Shown here one piece after another: positions 51,864 through 62,838 of a DNA stretch of 64,000 bases; position 1 is the stretch's first letter, and every line of letters begins with the position of its first letter. The notes under the pieces were generated by a model. It made no database searches, was not told the DNA's origin, and was given only the letters and a program-made list of their open reading frames with translations. Location of the stretch: NCBI GenBank assembly GCA_046348685.1, contig JAXMDT010000004.1, positions 124,001 through 188,000 of the forward strand, written 5' to 3'. The DNA comes from JAXMDT01 sp046348685 (GTDB lineage Bacteria > Pseudomonadota > Alphaproteobacteria > Rickettsiales > UBA998). The position numbers and the translations under genes were made by a program.

Positions 51864-52853
51864 TTAGAAAGCGTCCATAACGCCAATCATGGCAGGCGTC
51901 ATCACGATCACGAACAGGGTTGGCAGAATAAAGATGATCATCGGTACAGTCATGATAGCAGGGAGCTTGGCGGCTTTCTGCTCCGCGCGCAGCATACGCT
52001 GCGTCCGGAATTCCCTCGAAAGCACACGTAGCGCCTGCGCGATTGGCGTGCCATATTTTTCGGTTTGCAGCAAAACATTCACCATGCTGCGTACTTCCTG
52101 CAAATCGACGCGTTCAGCAAAATGTTTAAGCGCCGTATTACGGTCTGGCAAAAAGCCGATTTCCACAGAGGTCAGGCTAAGTTCTTCTGCCATTTCAGGG
52201 TAAGCCTGGCCTAATTCACGGGCAACGCGGTCAAGAGCTGCCACAAGGCTCAGTCCTGCTTCCGCGCAAATGAGCATAAGATCCAGCGTATCAGCAAGTG
52301 ACTTTCTGATCTTGTCGCTGCGTTTCAGTTTCATATTCGTAACCATAATATCGGGTAAACGGGCGCCGATAAAACCTGCACCGACAACAATCAACCATTT
52401 CCAGAAATCTGTCTCGGCGAATGGATTGCGCCAATTCATATCGGAAAGAATTGCTCCGATCGCAAGGCAGATAAAAGGCAGGGTCAGTTTTGCAAATGCA
52501 TAGACAATAATGGCATCTTTCGTACGATAACCTGCCTGAATCAGTTTCATGCTGACTGCATCCGCCTGGCTTTTTTTCAAGATTTGAAGTCTGGTTACAA
52601 TGCTGCGCATCCAGTCCGTATTCTTCTGCGGTTTTTTGCGTTTACGCTGTGCCAGCAGCTCATTTTTCATTTCCTGGCGGCGTTCCTGAATCGCCTTCAT
52701 ACGTGGGCCAAGCCTGTCGCGAATGAAAAATGCTTTACCTATCGACCATATAGTCAAAAATGCAAGAACGGCGGTAATCGCCGTATAGAAATCGTTTTCC
52801 GTTAGCCCGAACGGAAGCAGCGCGGTAAAATTAAGTGGCTGGCCTGAGATCAT
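51864..52853 (-). CDS. tadC: Tad inner-membrane platform protein TadC
   Basis: A 329-residue T2SSF-type platform protein with an N-terminal helix, a cytoplasmic domain (LMLICAEAGLSLVAALDRVA, ILLQTEKYGTP-like VNVLLQTEKYGTPIAQAL) and three further helices. TadB and TadC form the inner-membrane core through which pilin is added or removed. It is the last gene of the minus-strand cpa/tad operon and overlaps tadB by four bases. Paralogy with TadB is visible in the two central motifs. Confidence 0.92.
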   Translation of the reverse strand: MISGQPLNFTALLPFGLTENDFYTAITAVLAFLTIWSIGKAFFIRDRLGPRMKAIQERRQEMKNELLAQRKRKKPQKNTDWMRSIVTRLQILKKSQADAVSMKLIQAGYRTKDAIIVYAFAKLTLPFICLAIGAILSDMNWRNPFAETDFWKWLIVVGAGFIGARLPDIMVTNMKLKRSDKIRKSLADTLDLMLICAEAGLSLVAALDRVARELGQAYPEMAEELSLTSVEIGFLPDRNTALKHFAERVDLQEVRSMVNVLLQTEKYGTPIAQALRVLSREFRTQRMLRAEQKAAKLPAIMTVPMIIFILPTLFVIVMTPAMIGVMDAF

Positions 52854-53839
52854 ATCTCGAACCTCGTCATTTTAGCCATGATCAGAACGCCGGTTCCTAG
52901 ACTTGCCAACGAGCCGAGCGCAGCTATGTTGCCGCGATAATCGTCGTAAAGCGGCTGAAGATAATCCGGTGAAAAAATACTAAGAATCGCGAAGACGAAG
53001 AAGGGTAGGGAACCGACAATGGTCGCTGACGCCCGCGCCTCCATTGACATCGCCTTGATCTTCATCTTGAACATATGGCGCTGGCGCAGCACTTCAGAGA
53101 GATTGTTCAGAATCTCGCCGAGATTACCACCGGTTTCCCGCTGCAGAATAATACTTGTCACGAAGAAATTGAATTCCGTTAGGTCCAGCCGGTCTGCCAT
53201 GGAATATAGTGTCTTTTCTAAAGGCACGCCCAGACCCATCTGATCAACCATTTCGCGAAAGACGCCAGCTACCGGATCGGCGATTTCGTCGGCTACCGTC
53301 TGCATTGATTTAGTTACCGGTAAACCGGCGCGCAGCCCGCGTACAACCAGATCGATTGCATCCGGAAATAAGCTAAGAAAGCGCTTTTTGCGTTTGCCAA
53401 TACGGAGTCCGACATAAATGTGGGGAAATCCTAGTCCGATGATCAATCCTATTAGTGCGGCAAGGATAAAAGGCTTTCCTGAAGTGAAATAAATAATAAT
53501 TGTGGAAAAAAACATTAAGGCGAGGGACACGATGACATAACGCTCAGGTGCCAGCGCCATTCCGGCCATATCGAGCCGGTTACGGAGTTTCTCGATAAAG
53601 CCTAGCGTTTCGGCAACGTTGCTGACATACGCTAAAGAAGGATCATTCGTTTGGCGGCGCAGAGAAGTTTTCTCGTTCTTCTGGCCTTTTTTTACTGGTG
53701 CGGCATGACGAACGCGGGCGATGCGAGCGGCAAGCTGTTCCTTACGCTGCGATTCCTTAACCAGCAGAAACACGACAGCGAAAAATAGCGCCGCGCCGCC
53801 AAACAAAGCTATATCAACCATCATCGGCGTGCGTTGCAT
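52850..53839 (-). CDS. tadB: Tad inner-membrane platform protein TadB
   Basis: A 329-residue T2SSF-type protein. It has an N-terminal helix, a helical cytoplasmic part and the domain DAIDLVVRGLRAGLPVTKSM plus SIILQRETGGNLGEIL, then C-terminal helices (about 270-325). It pairs with TadC at the inner membrane. The gene lies 2 bp beyond cpaF and overlaps tadC, so it is part of one transcript. Confidence 0.93.
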   Translation of the reverse strand: MQRTPMMVDIALFGGAALFFAVVFLLVKESQRKEQLAARIARVRHAAPVKKGQKNEKTSLRRQTNDPSLAYVSNVAETLGFIEKLRNRLDMAGMALAPERYVIVSLALMFFSTIIIYFTSGKPFILAALIGLIIGLGFPHIYVGLRIGKRKKRFLSLFPDAIDLVVRGLRAGLPVTKSMQTVADEIADPVAGVFREMVDQMGLGVPLEKTLYSMADRLDLTEFNFFVTSIILQRETGGNLGEILNNLSEVLRQRHMFKMKIKAMSMEARASATIVGSLPFFVFAILSIFSPDYLQPLYDDYRGNIAALGSLASLGTGVLIMAKMTRFEI

Positions 53840-53841
53840 GT

Positions 53842-55254
<1,413 letters not shown>

Positions 55255-55256
55255 AT

Positions 55257-56471
55257 TCAGCTCCCTTTAGACTTACTGAAAAATACTGACTTTTTTGTTT
55301 TTGCTACCGGCTCTGATGTTTCACCAGTGATGAGTTCTGCTAAAGTCTTATACGCAGATTTTATGCCTGCGTTTTTACTGGCATCCAGTAGCATTTCACC
55401 ATTGGCAGCCGCTGAGATCGCTTCAGGTGCGTAAGGAATGTAAGCGTCTAAAGGACGTCCATAATGTTTTTCAAAATCAACTTTAGCAATTTCGTGCTTC
55501 GGCGCGAAGCCAGCTTTGTTGGAAATGACGATTGGCAGCGGTTTACGGAGAGTGTCTTTTATTAAATCATGATGGCGCAGTAAATCGCGCAGGCTAAGCA
55601 GCGTTGGGTCGCTGATCAGTGCGATGCGGTCAGTCTGTAGCAAAACAGCACGTGTAAAGGGCGTAAGCGCGCGCGGTATATCGACCAGTATCAGGTCGTA
55701 TTTTTCGCGAACGCGCGATAGCAGGACGTCAGCAGCTTCGGTTTTGACAGTAATATTCTCCTTAAATGGGATTTCAGCGCTTAGAATATCCAGATTATCA
55801 TTTATCCGTATCATCACACGGTCGAGGAACAGCCCATCAATTCGCTCTGGGTTTTCGAGTAGCGTATGTAACTCCCGAGTCGGATCGACATCGAAATTCA
55901 TCGCTATCGTGCCGAAATAGGGGTCGAGGTCGAGCAGCGCCGTACGTTTCCCCATATCCCGGGAGATCGTTAAAGCCAGATTGCTTGCTATGGTTGAGGT
56001 GCCTACACCTCCACGCGCACCAAGGAAAGTTATGACGGTTCCTTTTTTCTTTTCATGGGTTTCGGGTTTTACACTTTGAGTTCCTTTTTTAATGGCATTC
56101 TCAAGCACGGCATCAGTAAAGGGTTCAAGCAAATAGGTAAATGCCCCGATTTCCATCAGCCAGGAGTAAAAGCTGAATTCATTGACGGTGCCGGTGACGA
56201 TTAGTTTGACATTTGGATCACAGATTTCAGCCAATTGATCGAGTAGCGCAGGGGCTTCGGCAGCGGAAGGCACTTCCACCATTAAAAATGCCGGAGTTTT
56301 ATGCTCTTTAAGGAAAGCGATTGCATCGACGACCGTGCCGTGGCGAAGGCAATCCGCAGGCCAGCCGAATTTAGGCGCGCACGTTCTTATTGCTTCCTGA
56401 CTTGCCGTATCGGTAAGAAACGCAAGAAAAGAGCTGGCGGGTTTGGAACTGAGGGAAGGACCAGCTGTCAT
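55257..56471 (-). CDS. cpaE: CpaE/TadZ localisation ATPase
   Basis: A 404-residue ParA/MinD-like protein. The N-terminal 125 residues form an atypical receiver domain; the ATPase part begins with GARGGVGTSTIASNLAL, where the usual Lys of the deviant Walker A is replaced, as in TadZ proteins. DLDPYFGTIAMNFDVDPTR and LILVDIPRALTPFTRAVLLQ follow. CpaE localises the Tad machine, usually to a cell pole. The gene is 5 bp from cpaD and 2 bp from cpaF. Confidence 0.93.
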   Translation of the reverse strand: MTAGPSLSSKPASSFLAFLTDTASQEAIRTCAPKFGWPADCLRHGTVVDAIAFLKEHKTPAFLMVEVPSAAEAPALLDQLAEICDPNVKLIVTGTVNEFSFYSWLMEIGAFTYLLEPFTDAVLENAIKKGTQSVKPETHEKKKGTVITFLGARGGVGTSTIASNLALTISRDMGKRTALLDLDPYFGTIAMNFDVDPTRELHTLLENPERIDGLFLDRVMIRINDNLDILSAEIPFKENITVKTEAADVLLSRVREKYDLILVDIPRALTPFTRAVLLQTDRIALISDPTLLSLRDLLRHHDLIKDTLRKPLPIVISNKAGFAPKHEIAKVDFEKHYGRPLDAYIPYAPEAISAAANGEMLLDASKNAGIKSAYKTLAELITGETSEPVAKTKKSVFFSKSKGS

Positions 56472-56476
56472 GAAGC

Positions 56477-57115
56477 TTAGTTTCCTCCGGTTGTTTCAGA
56501 AGAACCGCTATCTGACGGCGCATTCGCGGCGGCGGCGACGGGCGCATCGCCATTATAATAACGCTGAATGGCGGGCACGGATGTTTCTGAACCGTGCTGA
56601 TTACTCGATTTGCCTTTCACGAGATCACTCGGATCAGCAACCATGGCAGTTAGGTTTAAAACATTTGCGCACCCTAAGTGGCTGGAGAGATAATCATCCT
56701 GGTTAAAAGTTCCGGTGCTATGCCAGTTCGGGCATTTTTCCGGCAACGGAAAAAATTTATAGCGTACATAGAGGCTGAGCGGGTTGGGATCATGATCGAC
56801 CGAGACGGTGATCATATCCGCATCAAAGCCATTATCGACCAGGAAAACCTGAAGATCGCGCACTTTCTCGGAATAAGCAATAGAAGGCAGGTTTGTACTA
56901 ATCACTGCTTTCTTCAGCGAATCGCGCGGAATACCGGACAATGCGTGCTGGAGAGAAACGCGCTCTTCCATATCGAGCATATCGTACGTTTGATCCGGCG
57001 GAAACACATAGCTTGTCTCACGAAAAACTGGATCGGACGAAACGCGTTGTTCATCGTAGCTGGCGCATCCGGCAAGAAGCAGAAGGGTCAGCAGCATGGG
57101 AGCGGTATGTTTCAT
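56477..57115 (-). CDS. cpaD: Pilus assembly lipoprotein CpaD
   Basis: A 212-residue lipoprotein of the CpaD family. The signal peptide MKHTAPMLLTLLLLAGC ends in the lipobox LAGC. Family features near the C-terminus are PEKCPNWHS, FGCANVLNLTAMVADPSDLV-like LGCANVLNLTAMVADPSDLV, and a disordered tail. CpaD helps the outer-membrane secretin. I start at ATG 57115, which has GGAGA six bases upstream; a longer in-frame GTG start (57154) would run into cpaC. It is 10 bp from cpaC. Confidence 0.92.
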   Translation of the reverse strand: MKHTAPMLLTLLLLAGCASYDEQRVSSDPVFRETSYVFPPDQTYDMLDMEERVSLQHALSGIPRDSLKKAVISTNLPSIAYSEKVRDLQVFLVDNGFDADMITVSVDHDPNPLSLYVRYKFFPLPEKCPNWHSTGTFNQDDYLSSHLGCANVLNLTAMVADPSDLVKGKSSNQHGSETSVPAIQRYYNGDAPVAAAANAPSDSGSSETTGGN

Positions 57116-57125
57116 GATCAGTCTC

Positions 57126-58526
57126 CTATCGCATGATGAATCCGGCCGGACCATTCAGTCGCGGATGGTGTTTTGGCTCATCCACGGCCTCATTGCTGGC
57201 GGTCGTTGTCGGGTTTTCTTCCGGTTCGCGGTAGAGTTTACCCCACAGAATACGATCGATATCCGATGCCGGCTGATACGCATCGACCGGCGTACGCAGC
57301 TCGGCATCGCGAACGCCTTTCACAATATAAGGCGTCACAATGATGACGAGCTCGGATTGATCCTGGCGGAATTCATTGGAGCGGAAAAGAGCGCCCAGCA
57401 CCGGCAAATCCCCAAGGGCGGGCACTTTGGAAATATCGTTTGAGTGATCACTGCGCAGCAGGCCCGCAATCGCAAAACTTTCACCGCTGCCAAGCTCCAC
57501 TGTCGTTGAAGCACGGCGTGTCAGAAGAGATGGAATATTAAATCCGTTAGCTTGAATGCCGTTTGCGGTCGTCAGCGTGCTTACTTCCGGGCGCACCGTC
57601 AGGTTTATTTTCTGGGCAGACATCACGACAGGCGTAAAATCAAGGCTTACACCAAATTGACGGTATTCAATCGTCACCGCGCTATTTTCCCCTACCACAG
57701 GAATCGGAAATTCGCCACCGGCAAGAAAATTCGCAGCGACACCGGATTTCGTCGTCAGGTTCGGCTCTGCAAGAACGGTCAGAAGACCATCATCTTCCAG
57801 CGCATCGATAACGCCATTTATATCTGCGTCATTGCTGTGATAACCCAGCGCGATACTATTATCCGTACCGGAGCGCAGAATTGCACCAGTGGCGTCGGCA
57901 ATGATGTCGCGACCGGTTGCCAGGCCAAAGACAAAGTTTCCTACATTAAGGATGGATTCCAGATTGATGCCAAAGCGTTTGAGCTCAGAGCGCGAAACCT
58001 CAGCAACTTTTACTTTGAGCATGACCTGATCGCCTTCATCAGTGTCGATCATGTTGATGATGCTCTGGTTTGATTGCAGAAAGCTCGAAGCGACGCGCTG
58101 GATGCGCTCCGCTACGGCGGGCGAGGGAACGCTGCCTTTCATGACGATGGCGTTATCCGTCGATTCGAAATCTACCCTTGCATCCGGCATGGACTTGAGA
58201 ATGGATTGTTTCAGCTTACTTAAATTATGCGTCACCGTCAGGCTGCCTTCGAGCACGACTTTATCGTTATCGCCGATGGCAAGCACGCTGGTTTCACCGA
58301 TCCGGCGGCCGCTGGCATAAACCAGGTGAGGGGAGAGCACCTGTACGTCAGCGATCTCCGGATCGGAGACGACAACCGTGGCAGCGCTATCTTTCAAATG
58401 AATCAGTTTACCCTTGTTGATTTCGACTGAAAAACTGCCCGTTGTAGCTTCGGCATGGGCAGAGCCGGCACCCAGCGCCAGCAGGAAGCTGATGGCAAGT
58501 GCGCGTAATGTGGTATGGATGTGCAT
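57126..58526 (-). CDS. cpaC: Tad secretin CpaC/RcpA
   Basis: A 466-residue outer-membrane secretin. A signal peptide (about 1-25, cleaved after GSAHA) leads to the N-terminal pilus and secretin-type N domain (VSDPEIADVQVLSPHLVYASG) and a BON-like domain, then the secretin core (VMLKVKVAEVSRSELKRFGI, FLAGGEFPIPV, VTIEYRQFGVSLDFTPVV and LGDLPVLGALFRS). The C-terminus is Pro-rich. It forms the outer-membrane gate for the pilus. The gene is 12 bp from cpaB and 10 bp from cpaD. Confidence 0.95.
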   Translation of the reverse strand: MHIHTTLRALAISFLLALGAGSAHAEATTGSFSVEINKGKLIHLKDSAATVVVSDPEIADVQVLSPHLVYASGRRIGETSVLAIGDNDKVVLEGSLTVTHNLSKLKQSILKSMPDARVDFESTDNAIVMKGSVPSPAVAERIQRVASSFLQSNQSIINMIDTDEGDQVMLKVKVAEVSRSELKRFGINLESILNVGNFVFGLATGRDIIADATGAILRSGTDNSIALGYHSNDADINGVIDALEDDGLLTVLAEPNLTTKSGVAANFLAGGEFPIPVVGENSAVTIEYRQFGVSLDFTPVVMSAQKINLTVRPEVSTLTTANGIQANGFNIPSLLTRRASTTVELGSGESFAIAGLLRSDHSNDISKVPALGDLPVLGALFRSNEFRQDQSELVIIVTPYIVKGVRDAELRTPVDAYQPASDIDRILWGKLYREPEENPTTTASNEAVDEPKHHPRLNGPAGFIMR

Positions 58527-58538
58527 AACAATCCCCCT

Positions 58539-59372
58539 TTAATTTCGATCAAACTCAACTTCTTTGCTTTCATCGCCCCGGATGACTTTCACTTTGATTG
58601 CAGCGGAGCTGCGCGGACCAATAATCTGACTGACATCGCTGTCGCGTGTGTATTTCTGCTTCGAATCATCTTCGGCAGCGTTATCGACATCATCTTTATT
58701 GAGGCTTCTCAGGCTGAGCGAGATTTTACCCAGGTCTTTTGCAACATTTATTTTTTCTGCCTGACGCTCCGTCACCTCAAGAGTAATTGTTTTAGCAAGC
58801 ATAGCTGTATTTTTTTCATTCTCGACCGTTTGATCCACCGCCAGAACACGGATATTTTCAATGAAAGTTTCGCTCGCCAATACCTCTTCGGATTGCTCAC
58901 CGTCTAAAGAACGGCGGCGGATGCTATGAGTGAGAATCAGATCGACCTTGTCACCCGGGAAAATAAAACCGGCATTACCGGATGTTGAATCAACGGCGAT
59001 AGAAACGGCGCGCATATTGGGTTTGAGAACTGCCGCCATAAACCCACCTTCGTGAGACTTAACAACACTGTTTTCAGTGACTGGCGTGCCGCGAGTAACC
59101 ATCTGGCGAGCAACAGCGCCATTGTAGTCCTCAGGATTCACGGTACCTTCAAGAATAAAATTTTTCTGGATTTTCTCTTCCGGCCATTCCGCCCATTGCA
59201 GGTGCTTGCCGGTATGAATAAAGCTGCCTTGTGGAATATCTATTGCTGCAACAAGGACGCGCGGTTCGCTAGGACCCTGTTGTTCGTCACCCAGGAAACC
59301 GCGCATCATGAAGGCGGCGCCAAAAGCTACCGCCCCGGCGACAATCAGCAGGAGTGTAGAACGTGATGACAT
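58539..59372 (-). CDS. cpaB: Tad pilus assembly protein CpaB/RcpC
   Basis: A 277-residue CpaB/RcpC protein. An N-terminal helix (about 6-26) precedes a SAF domain (RVLVAAIDIPQGSFIHTGKH, RQMVTRGTPVTENSVV) and the RcpC/CpaB domain with AVSIAVDSTSGNAGFIFPGD and VDLILTHS. It is the first gene of the seven-gene cpaBCDEF-tadB-tadC operon. The pilin (pilA/flp) and prepilin peptidase (cpaA) that normally precede cpaB are not in this window. Confidence 0.95.
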   Translation of the reverse strand: MSSRSTLLLIVAGAVAFGAAFMMRGFLGDEQQGPSEPRVLVAAIDIPQGSFIHTGKHLQWAEWPEEKIQKNFILEGTVNPEDYNGAVARQMVTRGTPVTENSVVKSHEGGFMAAVLKPNMRAVSIAVDSTSGNAGFIFPGDKVDLILTHSIRRRSLDGEQSEEVLASETFIENIRVLAVDQTVENEKNTAMLAKTITLEVTERQAEKINVAKDLGKISLSLRSLNKDDVDNAAEDDSKQKYTRDSDVSQIIGPRSSAAIKVKVIRGDESKEVEFDRN

Positions 59373-59406
59373 CTCAAACTCGTTGGTTACGTTATTTGAT
59401 TAACCA

Positions 59407-59421
59407 AATGCATTTTGCATT
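59407..59421. promoter_or_regulatory. Inverted repeat in the cpaB upstream region
   Basis: AATGCA-TTT-TGCATT is a perfect 6-bp inverted repeat 35 bp upstream of the cpaB ATG. The 59373-59522 spacer is AT-rich, holds no gene and must contain the cpa promoter. It has several TTAAC half sites but no full CtrA box. Confidence 0.35.
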
Positions 59422-59522
59422 CGTACGTGTTGATATGTTGCAGTGTAGCATGCATATGCTTAACAAAGCGTTTAGTAAAAATTAACGATCTCGGTGATTT
59501 GATTTAATTTTCTATGACTTTA

Positions 59523-60560
59523 TTAAGAGCTGGCTTGTGCCTTATTTTGACTGCGTACCGGAAACGGAGTGCCAAAATAATATCCCTGGAAAAGATCTAC
59601 CTGGAGTGACTTCAAAGAAAGGAACACGTCTTCGCTTTCAATACGCTCACCAATGACTTTTGCTTTTTTAATATGGGATAGCTGGACGAGTTGCTGAATC
59701 ATATCCTGGGTTGAGGACTGCGTGATAGATTGCGTCAGCGCATGATCCATTTTTATGAAATCCGGCGAGATGCCATGGATAAGCCGTTCAGCATCACGAA
59801 GATTGGTAATATCGTCCAGCGCGATGGCATATCCTTGCTGACGGCAGTAATCGCCAATGGCTTTCAGATGTCCCATGTTTTTCTGGGCTTCTGAGCGAGT
59901 GATATCCAGCACGATATGGTTGGAAGGTATGCCATACCGCTCGATCTCGCGCTTTAAATTGTCGAGATATATTTCGGGACGGTGAATGAATCCGGCGAAG
60001 AAATTGATAAAAAGCGGTCCGCCATAACCGAACTCAACGTAGGCTTCGATGGCTTTGTGATGCAGGAAGCGATCCAGGCGATACTCTATATTCAGCGCCC
60101 GGCCCGCCTCCACGATGGATGCACCGCCAACCACGGTCTCGCTGCCTTGCTCCACTCTGGCGAATGCTTCATAGCCGAATGCCATGCCCTGTGCATCGAC
60201 GATAGGCTGCAAATAACAGACAAGCCTATTTTCCATTAATGCATCGCCGAGCCAAAGGCTTTTTGCAATGCCACTGACAAAATCCGCGCCTCGTAATTCC
60301 TGTTCTATCGTGCCTGAGCTTGGTTCCGACTCGGATGGTATTACCGCGATGCGTGCGCGTCCAAACACATCATGTGCAATTAGAAGGGTGGCTAATTGGT
60401 TCCATGCTTCAACCCAGGTATGTTCCGTCTTGATAAGACGCACATCTTGCCGGGTGCTATAGCCGGCTTGCTGTAACGCCGGATAAGCGGCATCGGCGTC
60501 TTTAACGACAATCCAGTAACGGTTTGCAGCATTCCAAGGCAAATGGTGTTTTTGCGGCAT
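59523..60560 (-). CDS. EAL-domain protein with altered catalytic residues
   Basis: A 345-residue protein. An N-terminal receiver-like or unassigned region (about 1-105) leads to an EAL domain (about 107-340). Conserved: YEAFAR (Glu131, in place of EAL), Asn186 in LFINFF, LDD at 248-250, Lys270 in DFIKMD and Glu305 in VIGERIES. Changed: the metal Glu of LEITE is Asp219, the next Glu is Arg222, and loop 6 reads DDITNLRDAERL without FGTGYSS. So cyclic-di-GMP hydrolysis may be weak or lost and the domain may be a sensor. It ends 150 bp before the cpa operon and is 108 bp from pbpC, so it may be transcribed on its own. Confidence 0.8.
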   Translation of the reverse strand: MPQKHHLPWNAANRYWIVVKDADAAYPALQQAGYSTRQDVRLIKTEHTWVEAWNQLATLLIAHDVFGRARIAVIPSESEPSSGTIEQELRGADFVSGIAKSLWLGDALMENRLVCYLQPIVDAQGMAFGYEAFARVEQGSETVVGGASIVEAGRALNIEYRLDRFLHHKAIEAYVEFGYGGPLFINFFAGFIHRPEIYLDNLKREIERYGIPSNHIVLDITRSEAQKNMGHLKAIGDYCRQQGYAIALDDITNLRDAERLIHGISPDFIKMDHALTQSITQSSTQDMIQQLVQLSHIKKAKVIGERIESEDVFLSLKSLQVDLFQGYYFGTPFPVRSQNKAQASS

Positions 60561-60668
60561 GTGTCCGCCGTGAGATAAAATTGATCTCTAGTATTATATA
60601 GTAGGATACTCTTAATATTCGATTGATGGTAGCAGAAACATTTTATAATCGTTTGAATAAAATGCATT

Positions 60669-62819
60669 TTATTTTACATAAAACGATATTTTCTGCGTCG
60701 TTACCGTTCCATCTTCGCTCTTGATACGGGCCTGCAATCGATGGTGTCCGCGTTGCAGAGGCCAGAGGTAACGCGTTTCGTGTGATGTTATGTTTTCATC
60801 GTTTAATAACCATTCAACCGGCGTATGTTCATACACGCCATCTACTTTGAATTCAAATTTTTGCAGTTCGCGCGGAATACGTGGGTCAACTGCAAGGCGC
60901 AGACCTTCGGTTGGACTGACAAGAGAAAAACGGTGTTTTGAAATGTGAGGCGCAGGTGAATCGGGTGTATGTTCTGCCATGAAATATTCGCTCCGCGGAT
61001 AGCAACTTTCTTTTGCTATGACAGAAAGACAGATCTCTTTTTTCACGAGTTTAGGACTTAGGAAAAGTGGCGTCGTTTTTTTATTTTTATTCAATTCTGA
61101 AAAAACACCTCGCAGAACGAGGGCAGGGCCAGCGATTCCAGTAACGCCATCGGTTGGCGTTTGATCAAGATTACCCATCCAAACACCGACGACATAGCGG
61201 CTATCAAACCCGACCGCCCAGGCATCACGATAGTCGGTAGAAGTGCCGGTCTTGGCCGCGGTCTGAACGGGCAGGTTCAATACGCTGCCGGTGCCGAATT
61301 CGCGCCGACGTGCCCATGGATCCGACAGGATATTAGCAATAAGCGATGCCGATTCCTCCGAAAAGATACGTTGTGATTCGCCCGTATCTCCATCCAGTGT
61401 GCTGCGCAATGGACGATAGACACCGCGATGTGCCAGCGCAGCATAGCCTTGCACTAATTCCAGCAACGTGACTTCGCCATTACCAAGCGCAAGGCCTTCA
61501 TCATAAACATCGGCGTTCTGCGTCAGGCTGGAAAACCCCAGATCATGCAGCGTGGTCAGGTAATCAACGGCGCCAACAAAACTAATCGTGCGCAGGGCAG
61601 GGATATTGAGTGAATTCGCCAATGCCTCGCGCAACGTCACCGGCCCGTAAAAGGTGTTACTATAATTCTTGAAGCGGTGCAGGCCGTTACCAACAGCTTC
61701 GCTAAGTGGCGAATCATTGATGAGCGTCGCCGGAGTCCAGCCCGCTTCCAATGCTTTGGCATAAAGGAAAGGTTTCAGGGCCGAACCCGGCTGACGCGGC
61801 GTGATGACGGCGTTAATCTGATTAGCAGGAGTATCCGCATCCTGATTACCGCCAACGACCCAGGCAAGAATTTCGCCTGTTTCATGATCGGCAACGAGCG
61901 CGGCGGCATTATGTATATTTTTCTTAGCGAGCGATTGTAGCCGTGTATCAAGCAGATATTGCACACGGCTTTGCACATGCGCGTCGAGCGTTGTGCGGAT
62001 GCTATGGGACAATAAAGGCTGGCTACGGCGTACATAAGAAATAAAATGCGACGCATCGACAGTATTTTCCGGAGGCTGGAGGTGGAAGGCCTCTTGGCGA
62101 ATCTGCTGAGCGGCTTCTGCTGGTAGCATATTTTGCACGATGAGTTGCTGGGCTAAACGATTTATTGCGCCGTCAATTTTTTCGGGATGACGATAAAGAT
62201 CATAGCTACTTGGTGCGCGTGCGAGGACAACCAGTGCCAGCATTTCCTTTTGCGATAATGTCGTAAGATCGCGATCGAAATAATAATGGGTTGCCTGTAC
62301 GATACCACGGCGGTTGGAAGCATAAGGAATCTGGTTCAAATAGAATTCTAATATGTCGGATTTGCGGTATTGTGTTTCAAGCGATGCCGCTTCAAATCCT
62401 TCGAGCCATTTGGACCAGAGATTGCGCGGACGTGGATGCAGCATACGCACCACCTGCTCGGTAATAGTGCTGGCGCCGCGCGCGCTGCGGCCGGTAATAT
62501 TCTGTTTTAGGGCACCAAGCCGCGCCTGCCAATCGACACCGTGATGCTGATAAAAGCGTTTGTCTTCCGACAGCAGAAAAGCACGTTTCAGAAAATCTGG
62601 AATGCGGTAAAGCGGCATGTGATCATAGGTATTCCAGCGGTTCTGATACGATATGCTAAGCGGCAGGCCAGTACGGTCTGTCACCTGAATATGCTGCGCA
62701 TCGGAAATCACCTGGCGGAGGCTTTTATCTACCGGCTGCAGGTCATAAAGCGTTTTTAAGGAGAAAGCGGCACTAACCAGGATGACGCCAAACAAAAAGT
62801 ATGAAAATTTACGTTTCAT
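60669..62819 (-). CDS. pbpC: Penicillin-binding protein 1C
   Basis: A 716-residue class A penicillin-binding protein of the PBP1C type. An N-terminal helix (about 5-22) anchors it. The glycosyltransferase domain has EDKRFYQHHGVDWQA with the catalytic Glu and GASTITEQVVRML. The transpeptidase has SALK (the SxxK in PGSALKPFLYAKA), SLN and KTGTSTDYRDAW. The C-terminal part is the PBP1C-specific domain. PbpC pairs with a bacterial alpha-2-macroglobulin, the gene immediately upstream (19-bp gap). Confidence 0.95.
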   Translation of the reverse strand: MKRKFSYFLFGVILVSAAFSLKTLYDLQPVDKSLRQVISDAQHIQVTDRTGLPLSISYQNRWNTYDHMPLYRIPDFLKRAFLLSEDKRFYQHHGVDWQARLGALKQNITGRSARGASTITEQVVRMLHPRPRNLWSKWLEGFEAASLETQYRKSDILEFYLNQIPYASNRRGIVQATHYYFDRDLTTLSQKEMLALVVLARAPSSYDLYRHPEKIDGAINRLAQQLIVQNMLPAEAAQQIRQEAFHLQPPENTVDASHFISYVRRSQPLLSHSIRTTLDAHVQSRVQYLLDTRLQSLAKKNIHNAAALVADHETGEILAWVVGGNQDADTPANQINAVITPRQPGSALKPFLYAKALEAGWTPATLINDSPLSEAVGNGLHRFKNYSNTFYGPVTLREALANSLNIPALRTISFVGAVDYLTTLHDLGFSSLTQNADVYDEGLALGNGEVTLLELVQGYAALAHRGVYRPLRSTLDGDTGESQRIFSEESASLIANILSDPWARRREFGTGSVLNLPVQTAAKTGTSTDYRDAWAVGFDSRYVVGVWMGNLDQTPTDGVTGIAGPALVLRGVFSELNKNKKTTPLFLSPKLVKKEICLSVIAKESCYPRSEYFMAEHTPDSPAPHISKHRFSLVSPTEGLRLAVDPRIPRELQKFEFKVDGVYEHTPVEWLLNDENITSHETRYLWPLQRGHHRLQARIKSEDGTVTTQKISFYVK

Positions 62820-62838
62820 AGATTCAGATCGCCGGCTG

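Noticed and set aside
59373..59522. CtrA box in front of cpaB
   Set aside because: Four TTAA tetramers exist but none are spaced by seven bases; only half sites are present.
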